Assembly: GCA_905160935.1 (NCBI GenBank)
Contig: CAJHZI010000484.1
Location: forward strand, 2,526,501-2,590,500
Direction of reading: 5' to 3'
From: Enchytraeus crypticus
Taxonomy: Eukaryota > Annelida > Clitellata > Enchytraeida > Enchytraeidae
Length of the DNA stretch: 64,000 nucleotides
How positions within the stretch are numbered: the stretch's first letter is position 1; every line of letters starts with the position of its first letter. Below, one piece after another: positions 1 through 24,200 of this stretch. A program made the translations under genes and the position numbers. The notes under the pieces were generated by a model. It did not search any database. It saw only the letters and a list, made by a program, of their open reading frames with translations, and was not told where the DNA came from.

Positions 1-672
1 GTGGTGTCAGGCCGATGGATAGCCGACCTTAATATTCCATTTTCTATTTAGTCCCCTCCGTGTCGACCCCGAATAGGGATATAACGGCACGCTAAGAGGA
101 AGTTGGTTTTATTAGTAAGTTTTGCGATATTGTTCAGGTTTTCTCTTGTTTAACACGTTTGCATATTTAATGAATTTAAATGAAAATCTGGTACTATTTG
201 AATGTGCGTTGGTTAAAATATGGTACTAATAGAATATTCCTGGGTTACACTCTGGTACTTTTAGAATGTTAATGGTTTAAAACCTGGTACTTTTAGAATG
301 TTCGTGGGTTAAAATATGGTACTATTTGAATATTCCTGGGTTACACTCTGGTACTTTTAGAATGTTAGTGGTTTAAAACCTGGTACTATTGGAACTACAA
401 AAACAGAAACCAAGAAAGAAAACCATGTAGCACATGCGGTATGTCATGTGTGTAACTAAAGAAACAAAAAAAATGTTAGTGGTTTAAAACCTGGTACTAT
501 TAGAATGTTAGTGATTTAAAATCTGGCACTATTGGAATGTTCGTGGGTTGCGTTTTATACTTCTTAGTTGATGTGTTTGGTGCAAGCTTGTGAATAATTT
601 TATGTGAATGAAGTTTTTGGCAATCAAATGATATTTATATAAAATTTCTTGCTCTTGTTTCTTCTGCTGCAG
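1..672 (+). other. Intron part upstream of the first recognisable cyclase exon
   Basis: No exon was recognised. The expected preceding kinase-homology exon (glycine-loop/VAVK region) was looked for and not found; candidate AG/GT pairs near 45-115 have stops in all frames. Bases about 188-545 are a minisatellite. Confidence 0.6.
188..545. repeat. 32-33-bp minisatellite with higher-order order
   Basis: Units read tggtactwttngaatgt plus ggttaaaayctgg variants. Three unit types (ending in aatatgg, acactctgg and aaaacctgg) alternate, giving a period near 99 bp. The array is broken around 395-470 by an unrelated A-rich insert. Confidence 0.75.
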
Positions 673-11864
<11,192 letters not shown>

Positions 11865-12126
11865 TTATAGATCGTCACGTAACTGGGCACCAATTGCAAT
11901 ACCTCCTGTTTATGTATAAGTCACTTCGAGATATCTCTAAATGCTGTTTAGTAAGAGAAACGTTTAGACAGAGAGTTAGATAGGAAGAAATAGAAAGAGA
12001 GAAATAGATAGGAAGATAGGTAGAAAATTAAATTGAGAGTACGTAAATCTATGCACTATAAAAAGTGAATTCTCGGTTTTTAAATTGACTTTTATTAAAA
12101 GCAAGCAAAAAATCTAACTGTAACAA

Positions 12127-12213
12127 AATAAATCCTAAAATATATTCTACAATCTAATTGTTCCAAATATTAATAATAATTACTTTCAGATATTTAAAAT
12201 TATATCAAATAAA
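12127..12213 (+). promoter_or_regulatory. Candidate polyadenylation signals of the guanylate cyclase gene
   Basis: AATAAA hexamers at 12,127-12,132 and 12,208-12,213, about 260 and 345 bases past the stop codon. Position is reasonable for a 3' UTR; which one is used cannot be told from sequence. Confidence 0.4.
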
Positions 12214-12876
12214 GTTGTTAATGAATTCTTTCCAACGAATCGCAATATTATTATGTATAGAATATTGAAAATATCGTCAATATTTATAACAAATTTATAA
12301 ATTGCTACATAACCTTAACTTCAGTAGAGTCCAGATAATGTTCATTCTGTATATTGATGCACACAAATAAGTGTTATTACTGCCATGTTATAGTTTGTCC
12401 TTACCTTTAGTAAGGATAAAATAAAATCATACCAGTCGAAAGCCATATGACTATCGAAGAAGTTGACCACTCATTAACTGTGAGGACGATGATATTTCTC
12501 AATAGAAACTAGTAGGCCTTTTTTCCATGAAATAAAGCATAATTTGGGGTTTTCTAACAACATATACAATTTCTATAGGACAAGCTTATTGCCACTGCGG
12601 CAGTTCCCTATGAGACAGGCAATGAGTCTGATTTGAAGCTGATGGTTTAAATTTGTGCCTAGAATCCACCATCTGAGGACCACTAGATTGATAGTGGGCT
12701 TTTTAGGGATAGAAGCTAAGTTGTTGGATAGATGCTTTACGATGTGTATATCGTCTTCTGAATATGGGTAGCGCGATCCTGTTCAAATCAATCAATCAAT
12801 TAATTAATCAACCAGTGAAACAGCTTATTACATGTATTTAAATATTAAAAAAATCATAGCCTATATATTCACGTAT

Positions 12877-12918
12877 ATATATATATACTGTATATATATA
12901 TATATATACTGTATATAT

Positions 12919-12978
<60 letters not shown>

Positions 12979-13075
12979 TTATTTATACATACATGTGTAT
13001 ACGTATATACATGTATTGTATATACATACACACATGAATACGGATATATATATATACAGTATATATATATATACA
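12877..13075. repeat. (TA)n/(CATA)n tract
   Basis: Imperfect alternating AT, with tatatactg and catacatgtg interruptions. Confidence 0.95.
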
Positions 13076-13703
13076 TGTATATGTATTTATTAAAAGTATA
13101 CATAATTATGCGTATATAAAATTTAATATCCGATGGAATTTAATGGCAATCATTAATATATTGTAAAGTTGACGCTTGAGGCAAATCATAAAATCATTTG
13201 CCGTGAGTCACGTATTTAATAATTTTAAACAAACTAGACAATACAACTTTGAGCGGGAAGGATTCTTAATTTTTAACATGAAAATCGAGTCTACTTAATT
13301 TAATATATAATTACAATATATAATCGAAATAAATATACTAATAAGTATTTTAGTTAAGGTATTGAAGAAGAACTTAATATATTCACAAGATTGATTTTGT
13401 TAAGCGAGAACCATAATCGTTTTGTTGTTTGTCTTCGGTTCAGAGGTTCTGTAGGTTTCAAATCCACTTCTCACCCGTCATCGATAAACTTTCTAGAGAG
13501 GAACCTACCGTTACTTTTTGTACTCTTGGTTAAGCACATGACACACCGCATGTATTTACTGAGTGCACTTACTTATTTGCGTTCTTGCAGATATCATTAT
13601 TTTCTCCTTCATGGTTATTAGTAATTGATTTATTGTTGCATCTTGATAGAGCATCGATTGCAGCCCGCGTATATTTATGAATAACCTTCCATCACCCGTG
13701 CGT

Positions 13704-13709
13704 TTTATT
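13704..13709 (-). promoter_or_regulatory. Candidate polyadenylation signal of the IF gene
   Basis: AATAAA on the minus strand, 436 bases past the lamin-tail stop codon. Weak evidence by itself. Confidence 0.3.
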
Positions 13710-13891
13710 TATTTAAAACTACCATCACTTATTCTTTCAAGTTGGTCGCTAGTCAATTTACTAACCGATCACAACATTTGTAAACTACTTTCGTTGATGC
13801 TCACGCTTTATCAATTGCTCTAAACCCTGCTCCAGTCATCCCGGTTTAACATTATTAGTGAAGACTCAATAATTTGTAGCATTTGTACACG

Positions 13892-14008
13892 ACTGAATCC
13901 AGCGGCGATATCGGTAAGTTACTCTACCGCGGATCAGTATGCGCGAGGTACACATCCTGGGCTCTCCCGTCACTGACATCGCCTTCGAGTAAGGAAACTA
14001 ACATTAGC
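13892..14008 (+). mobile_element. SINE-A copy
   Basis: gactgaatccagcggcgata, accgcggatcagtatgcgcg and cactgacatcgccttcgagt. Lies in the IF 3' UTR, within 140 bases of the stop. Confidence 0.8.
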
Positions 14009-14029
14009 TACTACTAACAATGCTTATGC

Positions 14030-14110
14030 TACCTGCTGATGTTAGCTGCTAATGTTAGCTGCTTATGCTAGCTGCTAATGTTAGCTGCTGATGATAGCTA
14101 CTGACGTTAA
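14030..14110. repeat. 15-18-bp repeat, gctgctaatgtta type
   Basis: About five copies of tgttagctgctaatg variants, apparently grown from the SINE-A tail. Confidence 0.7.
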
Positions 14111-14144
14111 CCTTAGCTTTTTTGTGAGTCTTAAAGTCTAGTTC

Positions 14145-14267
14145 TCAACCCTCGCCACTTTGGTTCAGTAGGGTGGTCTTTATGTTGGCGCCAACTCCCC
14201 AAGTCTGCTGGTCGGACTCTAGGTCAGAGGCAGGGGCGCTCGCGGGCTTGGCCCCCTGGCTCCAGAT
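14145..14267 (-). CDS. IF exon 12: lamin-tail domain end
   Basis: Acceptor atcgcacag, 123 nt, stop TGA at 14,145-14,147. Encodes [20 protein letters not shown] and [20 protein letters not shown]. Related tails usually continue after 'GEE' with ERA...; a cryptic GAGG|GTTGAG donor could lead to a further exon that I did not find. Confidence 0.85.
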   Translation of the reverse strand: MWSQGAKPASAPASDLESDQQTWGVGANIKTTLLNQSGEG

Positions 14268-17200
14268 CTGTGCGATAAAAATTTATAAAATATTTATAGA
14301 GATCATATTGATTTATCGATTGATTGATTAGTTGATTTATTTCTTTATCGATTGATTGCTTTATTGACTGATTTACTGACTGATTGATTGATTCATTGTT
14401 TGATTGATTAATTAATTGATTTATTGAGTGATTGATTTATCGATTGATTGATTGATTAATTAGTTGATTTATTTCTTTATTGATTTATTGATTCATTAGT
14501 TGACTGATTGCTTTATTGCTTGATTGATTAATCGATTGATTGCGTGAATGAATGATTGTGTGATTGATTGAATGATTGATTGATTGATTGCTGGAACCTT
14601 TATCTTGCCACCAGGTCTGATGACAACATCCTCGGTTAGTGTATACTCCGCTCTGTCCAGACCTTCAATGTTCCTCTTCACCTTCCATCCGCCCACTGGT
14701 TCGTCCTGATCAATACAATTAAATTAATCCGTAATTAATTAAATTAATAATTAATTACTATTAAAAGAGGTCATAGAAGGCAGAACGGAAGGATATAGAG
14801 GATGAGACTGACAGACATTTGGTATGTTAGATGATTTAAAGACCCACTCATATGTGGAAATGAAGAGGAAGGCGGAAGACAGAAAAGAGTGGATGCGTTA
14901 TATAAGATGGATCTGCCAGCAGGCAGTGCACTAAGAGATAAAGAGAGAGAGAAGAGAAGCGAGAGAGAGAGAGAGAGAGCTGGAATAATTTTTAAAAATT
15001 GTTCCAATAGAAATCAGTCTTATAACTCCTCTACAGTACTTTATCTTAAAGAATAAAGCCTCTGACGGTAGCGGTTATAATATTAACATAATAGATTATC
15101 AAAATACTAGAGCCGACATGTAGAGCTGAAACATCAATTGTTCTTGACTACCACGCTTGACCGTTCGACGACCACAAGCAATAGTCGTTTCCTTATGCCA
15201 TTTCTATAACGTACAGTGAATTTTAAAATGAATAAATTATATTTCAAAATGCTCAAACTTCCTGCATGCCGGTGCTTTTTTTGCCAACGAATTTTCTTAA
15301 AGAAATATTTTTCAAAGTGTCCAACCTTCCTGCCGGTGTTAATATGATAACGAATTTTCTAAAAATAAATAATTTTTAAAGGTCTGCAAATCTTTCTGCT
15401 GGTGTTTTCAATGAAAATGCATTTTCTAGTAATAAATAAAAATTGATTTTTCAGAGTGACCAACCTTTCTGCCTGGTTTTCAATGGCAGTGAATTTGCTT
15501 ATAATAAATAAAGAAGTGATATTTCAGAGTGACCAACCTTTCTGCCGGTGTTTTCGATGATAATGAACTTGCCGTCAGCCGAGCACTCGGCGATGGACAC
15601 TGGACCCTTGGCGCTCCTCTGGTAGGTCGTCTTAGCCGACATTTCACCCTTAACCACCTGGCTTACCCGAAGAGCTGAATCTGAAAAATCACCGAAACCA
15701 TTGCGTTAACACTCAGCATGTGATTATAGTTGTTCAGCTAGATTTCCTAATTTTTTATTAATTATTTAATTAGATTTTCCCTACCCCAGTTAACCTGGGA
15801 TTCAATGGAAAATGATGATGACGATGACGACAATGATGATGATGATGTTGATCATTTAGATTTTCTAATCCTTATAAACAATAAAGCTATATTTAACTTT
15901 ACGCGAATGACATACCGGTTAACTTAAATAATTTTACTACGTGATTAATAATCCAAATGTAATTAATGTTATAGTAGTGTTTGTATACTATGTTAGATTG
16001 TTCTTTTTTATTTAAATAGTAGTTTTTACATATTTTGATAAAAATCGTTTCGATATAGATGTTGCCTATTTTAATACGTACACGGACTTAATGCGATGTT
16101 TGACCTTTTTTCACGCAAATTTTAAGAAGGTTTTGTCGTTACCTTCTTGCGGCAAATCTATCGTTGTAGTCAACCTTGTTAATAAACATCGAATTCTGCA
16201 TAATCTTATTGTGAATGTTTGAATATAAATCATTGAAATATTTAAATATATTTAGATTCTGCTCAATAGATACATACAAGTACTATAAAAATCGAAATGT
16301 TGAACATTATGCAGTGAAAGCTAAATTGGAAAGAAAATAAATGAAAGAAAATAAAATTCAATTTAACTTTGAGATGGTAGCTCGTGTGTTTAATTTGTCT
16401 CAAACAGCAGGTTTCTGCTTCCGATTATGACATTATACATTTTGCTGTCAATTTAGAGAATTAATTTTAACAACAATTTTCCACAGTTACACAGTTAAAC
16501 TCAACGTACCGTTAACCGTTAAGCTAAGATACATCGTTAGTCGCATAAATGATTTCTAAAGATAATTCATGCACTATAATATTTGCTGTGAAATGACCCG
16601 TTACGTCCTAAGTCCTTCGCTCTTACCCATTTAAGTCAAAGACTGCGTACGAAAAACAAAGACATATGGACGAATGTCTCTTTGGATGAATTCCACATAA
16701 GTGGTAACAGGATCTCTCTCTCTTTCTCTTAGTGTACAGCCTACTGGCAGGTCCATGTTCTCTGTCCTCTCCTTTCCTCTTCATGTCAAAACATTACAAC
16801 TGCATCAGAGTATTAATAAACTTCTTAGATTTCGGCAATATATTGAAATAAAAATGATTGATTGATTTATTAATTAATTGACTGGCTGATTGATTACGAA
16901 CCGGATGAATACTCATATTGACTTTGATGGGATCGGTGCTCTTGTGTGAGAACAAACTGATCTACAATCTGCCTTAAGCCAAGCCTATACATAGAGCAAG
17001 GCATTACTAGATATACGGTAAAATAGATTATAGAAAGAGCAAAGCACACACAATACAGTGACACATAGATAAAATAGCAAAGCACATTGAATAGCATAGC
17101 ACATTGAATAGCATAGCTTATAGAAATGTATAGCACTAAGAAAGAATTTAGCACATGCAATGAAATATGAAGAATGACATTTTGCATATACTGCATACGG

Positions 17201-19697
17201 AAACTTCATTGTGCAGTATATGTAATTAGAAAGCATACTTAGCACAAACTACCATACAAGAACTAGAAAAAAACAAATAAAACAACCATTCTCTATCTAA
17301 TGTACAAGTTTAAAATTTATTTTCTATCTCTCAAGTCAATTCCTATTCTTTTCACTATCTTCAGCATCGTTATCCAATCAATACTGTCAAAAGACTTGTT
17401 AAAGTCAACAAAACACACAGAAACGCCATTCCATATTCATATTCTAATATTCTTATACACAAGACACGCACTGTCCCTATTGCTTAATACAAAACCACAG
17501 CGACTATCAACATAGAATATCATGCAGAAAGTAAAGTATAAATAAATCATTAATAAATCTGTACTAGCACATAAATTAAAGAGAACTAATCTGAGAGATT
17601 TAAATAAATGCGTCTTTCCGATGTCTTTGAACATTGTCTGATCGAATATTGCAATATTTTGCATTATTGCCTTGGTATTCTAAACTGATTACATTTTAAC
17701 AATGTTTAAATAACCAAAAAAGCGGCTTACACTAGGCAGCTATAAAATAATCCTACCCTTCAACCAGGATAGATTTAGCTAAGTTTAGTAAAAAAAATTG
17801 AAACCAAATCTTTATTTTAAATGGACTAGAGACGCACTGAAATAAATGTCAGTATAAATATTAAGTATAGTTTGTAAGTTAGTTTTCTAAATACTGACTG
17901 ATCTCAGGGATGTTCTGCGATATAGATCATCACAAATCTATGAGCTAAAAAGATTTGTTGTTTTATGTGATGATAGCCGACATAGGAATGAACATATTGC
18001 ATTGTATTTATTGAATTTGTATCTGCTCAAGTTCTGAGTTTACAAAACTTCAAAGTTAATATATAGGCCTAGGTCCGTCATCTACTTACTTAATTTGATC
18101 ATTTAATTTAAATTAATTAAAATTCAATAAATTTTAATCCATCAGGATGATTACTTTTGCAAATCACCTTTCGAATTATAAAGAAATCGATTTATTTCTA
18201 TGGATTTGTTTATTATCATTAATTTATTCATCTACCTACTATACTATACTTATTGATTTTTAATATTTTTTCTTTTTCTTTTGCATTGCAAATTGTTATT
18301 TTTTGCATTACTTATTGATTTTTAATATTTTTTCTTTTTCTTATACATTATATAACCTTAGACTATAATACCGAAAATACGAATTAATCCAAGCAAACAA
18401 ATCTTAGAAACAATTAACGCAAAAGCTTCGAAAAAGCGTGAAATGAAGTTATTCATGCCATCACCCACTGACTCACTGAACTCTAAGACAGCCTACCTTC
18501 AGTCTCAACCGCCCCGTGGGATACCCATGTATCCACAATCTGCTTAAGTCCAACTCTAAGAGAGAATAGAATAGAAGTAATGAATAGTAACACGGTTTGA
18601 TCGTTAACCACTAGCATACCTCATGTAAGTTAACACAGTCTCTCTCTCTCTTAGTGCATTGCCTACTGATAGGTCCATGGTACATAACGCCTTCACTCTT
18701 CTCTGTCTTCCGCCTTCCTCTTCATTTTCACATATGAGTGGGACTTTAAATCATCTAACATACCTAATCTCGGCCTGCCCCTGCATCTTTTTCCTTCCAT
18801 TCTACCTTCTATGACCTCTTTTAATAGACCTTTCCCCCTCAGAATGTGTCCTATCCATCTCTTCTTCCTATTTCTTAATACATTTATCAACTGTCTATCT
18901 GTGCCAACTCTCTCCAGGACTTCCTCATTTGTTATTTGTACCTTTTGAGTCCAGCTAATCCTCTCCATTCTTCTCCAAATCCACATTTCCAATGCCTCCA
19001 GTTTCCTAATATCTTCCTTCCTTAAGGTCCATGTTTCACATCCTTATAATGGCGTGGTCCAAATCAAAGTTTTCACTATCTTTATCCTTGTGTCTTTCTT
19101 TAGACTTTTTGTTAATAGTTCTTTTCTACTGCCAAAGGCCGCTTTTGCTTGTGCAATCCTACTGCATTTTTCCGTCTCACATTTCCCACAATCGGTTATA
19201 GTATGACCCAAATATTTGAAACTCCTTACCTGTTCAAATTTCGTACCATTTATTGTGATATTAACTTCACCTTTATTATTGGACACTCTCATAACCTTGG
19301 TCTTTTTTATATTAATCTTCTTTCCGTATCTCAAATCCGTTTCATTCAGCCTATCCATTATCTCTGCAATCCAATCTCGCTGCCTGCTACCATTCCTTGG
19401 TCATCGGCAAATCGTACATCTTGTAACAAATTCCCTCCTACTTTTATTCCTTCCTCCAAGTCTTCCATGGCTTCCTGCATCATTGCCTCAGCGTAAATGT
19501 TAAACAGCAGCGGCGAAATGCTACAACCCTGTCTTACTCCACGTCCTATTTCACCTTCATCTGAGTGTTCTTGCTGGATTTTGATTACTGCTCTTTGATT
19601 CATGTACAAGTTTAAAATTAGTCTTCTATCTCTCCAGTCAATTCCTATTCTTTTTAAGATATTCATCATCGTTATCCAATCAATCCTGTTAACACAG

Positions 19698-19745
<48 letters not shown>

Positions 19746-21267
19746 GGTTTAACGTCCGTTTCCTCATACAAAGGATGATGTCAGGGACGTCCCCCATTAC
19801 ATGTCACTACAAATCGATTCAACCAAAGCGATCTGAAAAACATGTGCTGAAGAGAAAGAAAAAGATCCTAAATGGTGCCGGTCCGGTGATCGAAGTATGA
19901 TGTGTAAAAAATAACGTAATTCATCTCAGTCTCTCTCTCTCTCTCTCTCTCTTTTTGTTATTATATTAATTTTTCCTATGAACACGATTGTTGTGCATAG
20001 ATGTTGTGGTTTTAAATGTAACATAAATGAATAGATTTAATAAACAATAAATAATATAAATATAAAATAGAAACATTCATAGAACACTTATGAAAATACA
20101 TGTAACAAATAATAATTAGAAATGGATGAATTAACTGAAATGACTAAATAAATTACAATATAATCAATAAAATTGATATTAACCACTTAATTATCTATAC
20201 GACTAGCCTGTTCTAACTAGTTCTAACTAGTTTTAACTAGTTCTAATTGGTTTTAACTAGTTCTAACTAGTTTTAACCTGTTTTCTTCGCCCTCCAGTAG
20301 CTTCCTGTAGGCGGCTATCTCAAGCTCCAGTCCCAGCTTAGTGTCCATGATGTCCTGGAGCTCTTTGAGGATTGCCTCCATTTCAGCTCTCAACTTGGCG
20401 ACCTCTGTCTTTAGCTCTCTATTCTCCTCCTCTAGTTCTCTCTCTCTCTCCTCCTTATCTCTCCTCAGGTTGTCCAACTCTCTCTGCAGCTGAGAGTTCT
20501 ACAGAGAAAATGAAAGAAAAAATACAAATAAATCTAACTCCCGCACTGTTAATTCACTGGTTAGAATGTCTTAATAGCGTAGTGGTAACGTCATGAAGTT
20601 TTAAATGACAGATCCTAAGGTGAATTGAACCCTCGTGGGTTTGAATCCCAGCCGCGATGATCTGAGAGTAAAATCTCGGACATTCACTGGACTGGATACA
20701 CGGAAAATGGTCTAAATTGCCCTGCGTTTAAACATGTGGTCTTAAAAGTGATAGATATCAACATGGTTGATCATTTCACTATAATGTGTAGTTACTTTAT
20801 TTTACTTTTTTAATGGCAGGTCCATGGCATATTAATCTATCCAAGCAATTCTTTCATTAGCTTTTGTTTTCATTTCTATATTATAATTACTTGAAATGTG
20901 TATGACATTCTTTTCCAAGGCCAAGCTCAAACTCTTTCTATTGCATTGTTCCTTCAATAAATATTTTATGATCGTTCTCCCTCTCCCTAATACTTCCGAA
21001 TAATATGTCCACCAATATGTAAACAATAAGTAAATAGAGTAGTGTTAATAAGAGAAAGAGATTTAACTTAACTAATTAATTAATTAATCAACTAATTAAT
21101 TAACTGCATTAATTGTGAGGGAGATGTTGTGCGTATGCGTCGTATGTAGTTTAAAATACAGGAAAATATATTCATATTGCCGAATTGATATAGCAAATTA
21201 ATGAAGATAGTTATTATTATTATTATTATTATTATTATTTATTTATTATTATTATTATTATTATTTA

Positions 21268-21298
<31 letters not shown>

Positions 21299-24200
21299 TA
21301 TTTCATGCAGTATAAACCTAAAAGTTTCCACGTCCTTTTCTTTTCTGCTCTGTCATAAACATATCAAGCAGAAAATGATTTATAGCAGACTACTTGATTG
21401 CTATATGGTATGATTTACTAATTTATTGACTGATTGATTGCCGTGACTTTAAGCATCTTTTCTATACCTTTAGATTAGCTCAGGTCTGCTGGTGTTTTAT
21501 GTCCTCCAAACTGAAGAGTTCCGAATTACGTTTCCTAACTTGAATTGGTCCGGAGAAGATTCTGTTTATTAAAATAATTCAAATTTGGAAGATCCTTTAT
21601 CGGAAATTACGCCGAAAGACGTAATTTAAACATTTAATCGATATATCTCATTTTTACTAAATATCAATAAATCACCAAGTACCAAGTTTACTTACTCTAG
21701 CCTCAAGGTCATTTAGTTTATCACGAAGGTCAGTGATCTGAGTCCTCAGACGCTTGGACTCTTCCTTAGCGTGGACTGTTTCCATGTTCTGCTTGGTGGC
21801 TCCAGTGCGGAACTCCTGAATCTGTTCCAGAAATCAGCAAATAAAGCAATCAGTTAATTAATCAACTAGTAGTTAACAATCAGGCAGCCAATCAACTAAT
21901 CAAATAATCAATCGATCAGCCAACCTGTTAAACATTCAGTTAATTAATTTATCAGTTAATCAATCAATTAGTAGTCAAACAATCAGTCATTCCATCAGCC
22001 AGCCTGTTAGACAGTCAGTCAATTAATCTATAAATCTAATAAACAGCAACAACAACAAAAGGCCCAACAAATGAAATACATTTTTGTTATACATGTGTAT
22101 TTAAAGACAACAATAAAATTTTTTAACTGAGCATGATTGATGAAGTGTACGATTATTTATACTAAGCTTAACTTTATTAAAGTCCAAATAATTTTAAAGC
22201 ACAATAATCAGTTTCTATTGCAGAACTACATGTATATGCTATGAATATAATTGGAATCAAATTGAAAGGTTAATATTCAAACAACTTTAACTATTTAATC
22301 TCGTGGTTATAGAAGATTTATAACGAAATAGATTAGAACCAAATATAAATACAAATACTCAAATAGTTGTAACTATATAATCTCAAGGTTATAGAAGATT
22401 TAGAACTAACTAGAACTAGAACTAAAACTAAACAAAAATATAATTATTAAAACAGTTGTAATTAGTAAAAGAACTGTAGCTATTTGGCTGGAGCCACTAG
22501 CGAAGTCGGTAAGATATTCGACCGCGGATCAGTATTTGAGAGGTTCAAATCCTGGGCTCACCCGTCACTGACATCGCTTTCGAGTGAGGAAACTGACGTT
22601 AACCTTAGTTTTTATAGCTTTGTTTAGCTTTATTTAACCTTGAGGTTGTAGAATGTATCCAGCTCTCCTCTCATGATCTCTAGTTTCTCATCATAGACTT
22701 GTTGAATCTCTCTCAGAGCGTTACCCATCTCGTTCTTCCAGAATTCTCTGTTCTCAGAAGTGGTATCTCTGTAAGCCAGTGCTGCCAATTCCTTCAGCTC
22801 CTTTAATAAATAAATGTAGTTTATATTTTTTTATTACTTTAAGTACTAAATTATTTGATGAAATTGTACTAGAGGTATTTAGCTTTAGTGTGTTTAACGT
22901 AAAGGTTCAGAAGCACAAGGCGTCTATTCAAGACGACACAACACACTCGAGCTACCGTCACAAGGATTAAGGTAACAGTAATTTACAGGTAAGTCACTAT
23001 TATGCAACTAACCATGCAATAACTAGAACTGCTATATACTATTATCATTACTAGAGATATTTATTAAGTTCTTCTGATTTCTATACATGTATACATAATA
23101 TTTTAATAGTTTTTTTTAGAAGAGAATAATGTTTAAATTTTTTTAATTGATTTATTTAGTAATTGATATATTATTATATTGATTTAAAACTATTCACCTA
23201 CACCGCACCTCCTCACTCAAAGATTTCCACATATCAATCACCCTATGAGATTTAGTGTTAGCTTTTTGTTAGATTTGGTTTTGTTGATTGATTTATTGAC
23301 TGAAAATCTGTTAATATGAGATTATATTTCATCTCTCACGCATACAGGTACCTGCTCGTGCACGGACTTCAAGAACTCGAGCTCTTCCTCAAGAGTCTGT
23401 CTTCTGTTCTCAGCGTCAATGTGCAGCAGCGTCTCATTATCCAAGTCCTGCAAACATTACATCATTTAATAAATATACAGTATTTACAATATGTAATTTA
23501 TCTTTATTCTCTCCGTATAACTATATGTCATACTTTATCTTTATACTATACGACATCGCCACTGACTGGAGCTAGTGGCGATGTTGGTAAGATATTCGAC
23601 CGCGGATCAGTATGTAAGGGGTTCAAATCCTGGGTTCGCCGGTCATTGACATCGCTTTCGAGTGAGGAAACTGATGTTAGCGTTAGCATTTTAGCTTTAT
23701 ATTGTATTTTTTGAAATTGTGTGAATTGTTTTAATGTATTATGTGTTTTTGCTATTTTGATTTAATGTGTTTTGATTTAGTGGTTCATTGATATGATGTT
23801 AGCATGTCGTGTCTGTCTATTGTGATTTCTTTCGTTTATTTTGTTTATTTACTGTGGCGTAGTGGTAGAACGTTCGTTTCTCGAACAATTGGTCAAAAGT
23901 TCAAGACTGATTTGCGATATGAGATTTTCTCCCGTGGTGTACACTTGATGATCTCAGGCCGAAAGATAACCTCAAGGATCTGTACGTGCTTGAATCTGAC
24001 GGCCAGTATAATCTTAATTAAACCTTCTCATAATTAAAACAATATCGGGATGATATTGGAATGTGAGAGTACAGGTCTACAGATAACTTCTAAATTCGGA
24101 TATTTATTTGCTAAAGCACCCACTGGCGCAGTATCGCATTACACCACCCGATGCACTACACGTCACAGCACAGTCTCATGCCAAAAGGGTGTGGTGGCTC

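Larger units (their letters stand above)
11865..14144. other. Convergent intergenic region between guanylate cyclase and IF genes
   Basis: Holds the cyclase 3' UTR, a (TA)n tract (12,877-13,075), a SINE-A copy (13,892-14,008) and a small gctgctaatgtta repeat (14,030-14,110). No gene was recognised; open frames over the (TA)n tract are artefacts. Confidence 0.7.

Noticed and set aside
1..115. Possible further upstream cyclase exon (AG near 52, GT near 114)
   Set aside because: Stops in every frame and no similarity to the expected kinase-homology segment.
15655..15666. Alternative acceptor gggtaag for IF exon 10 joining directly to exon 8
   Set aside because: Finding exon 9A (59 nt) restores phase with the stronger acceptor at 15,681, so the weak internal AG is not needed.
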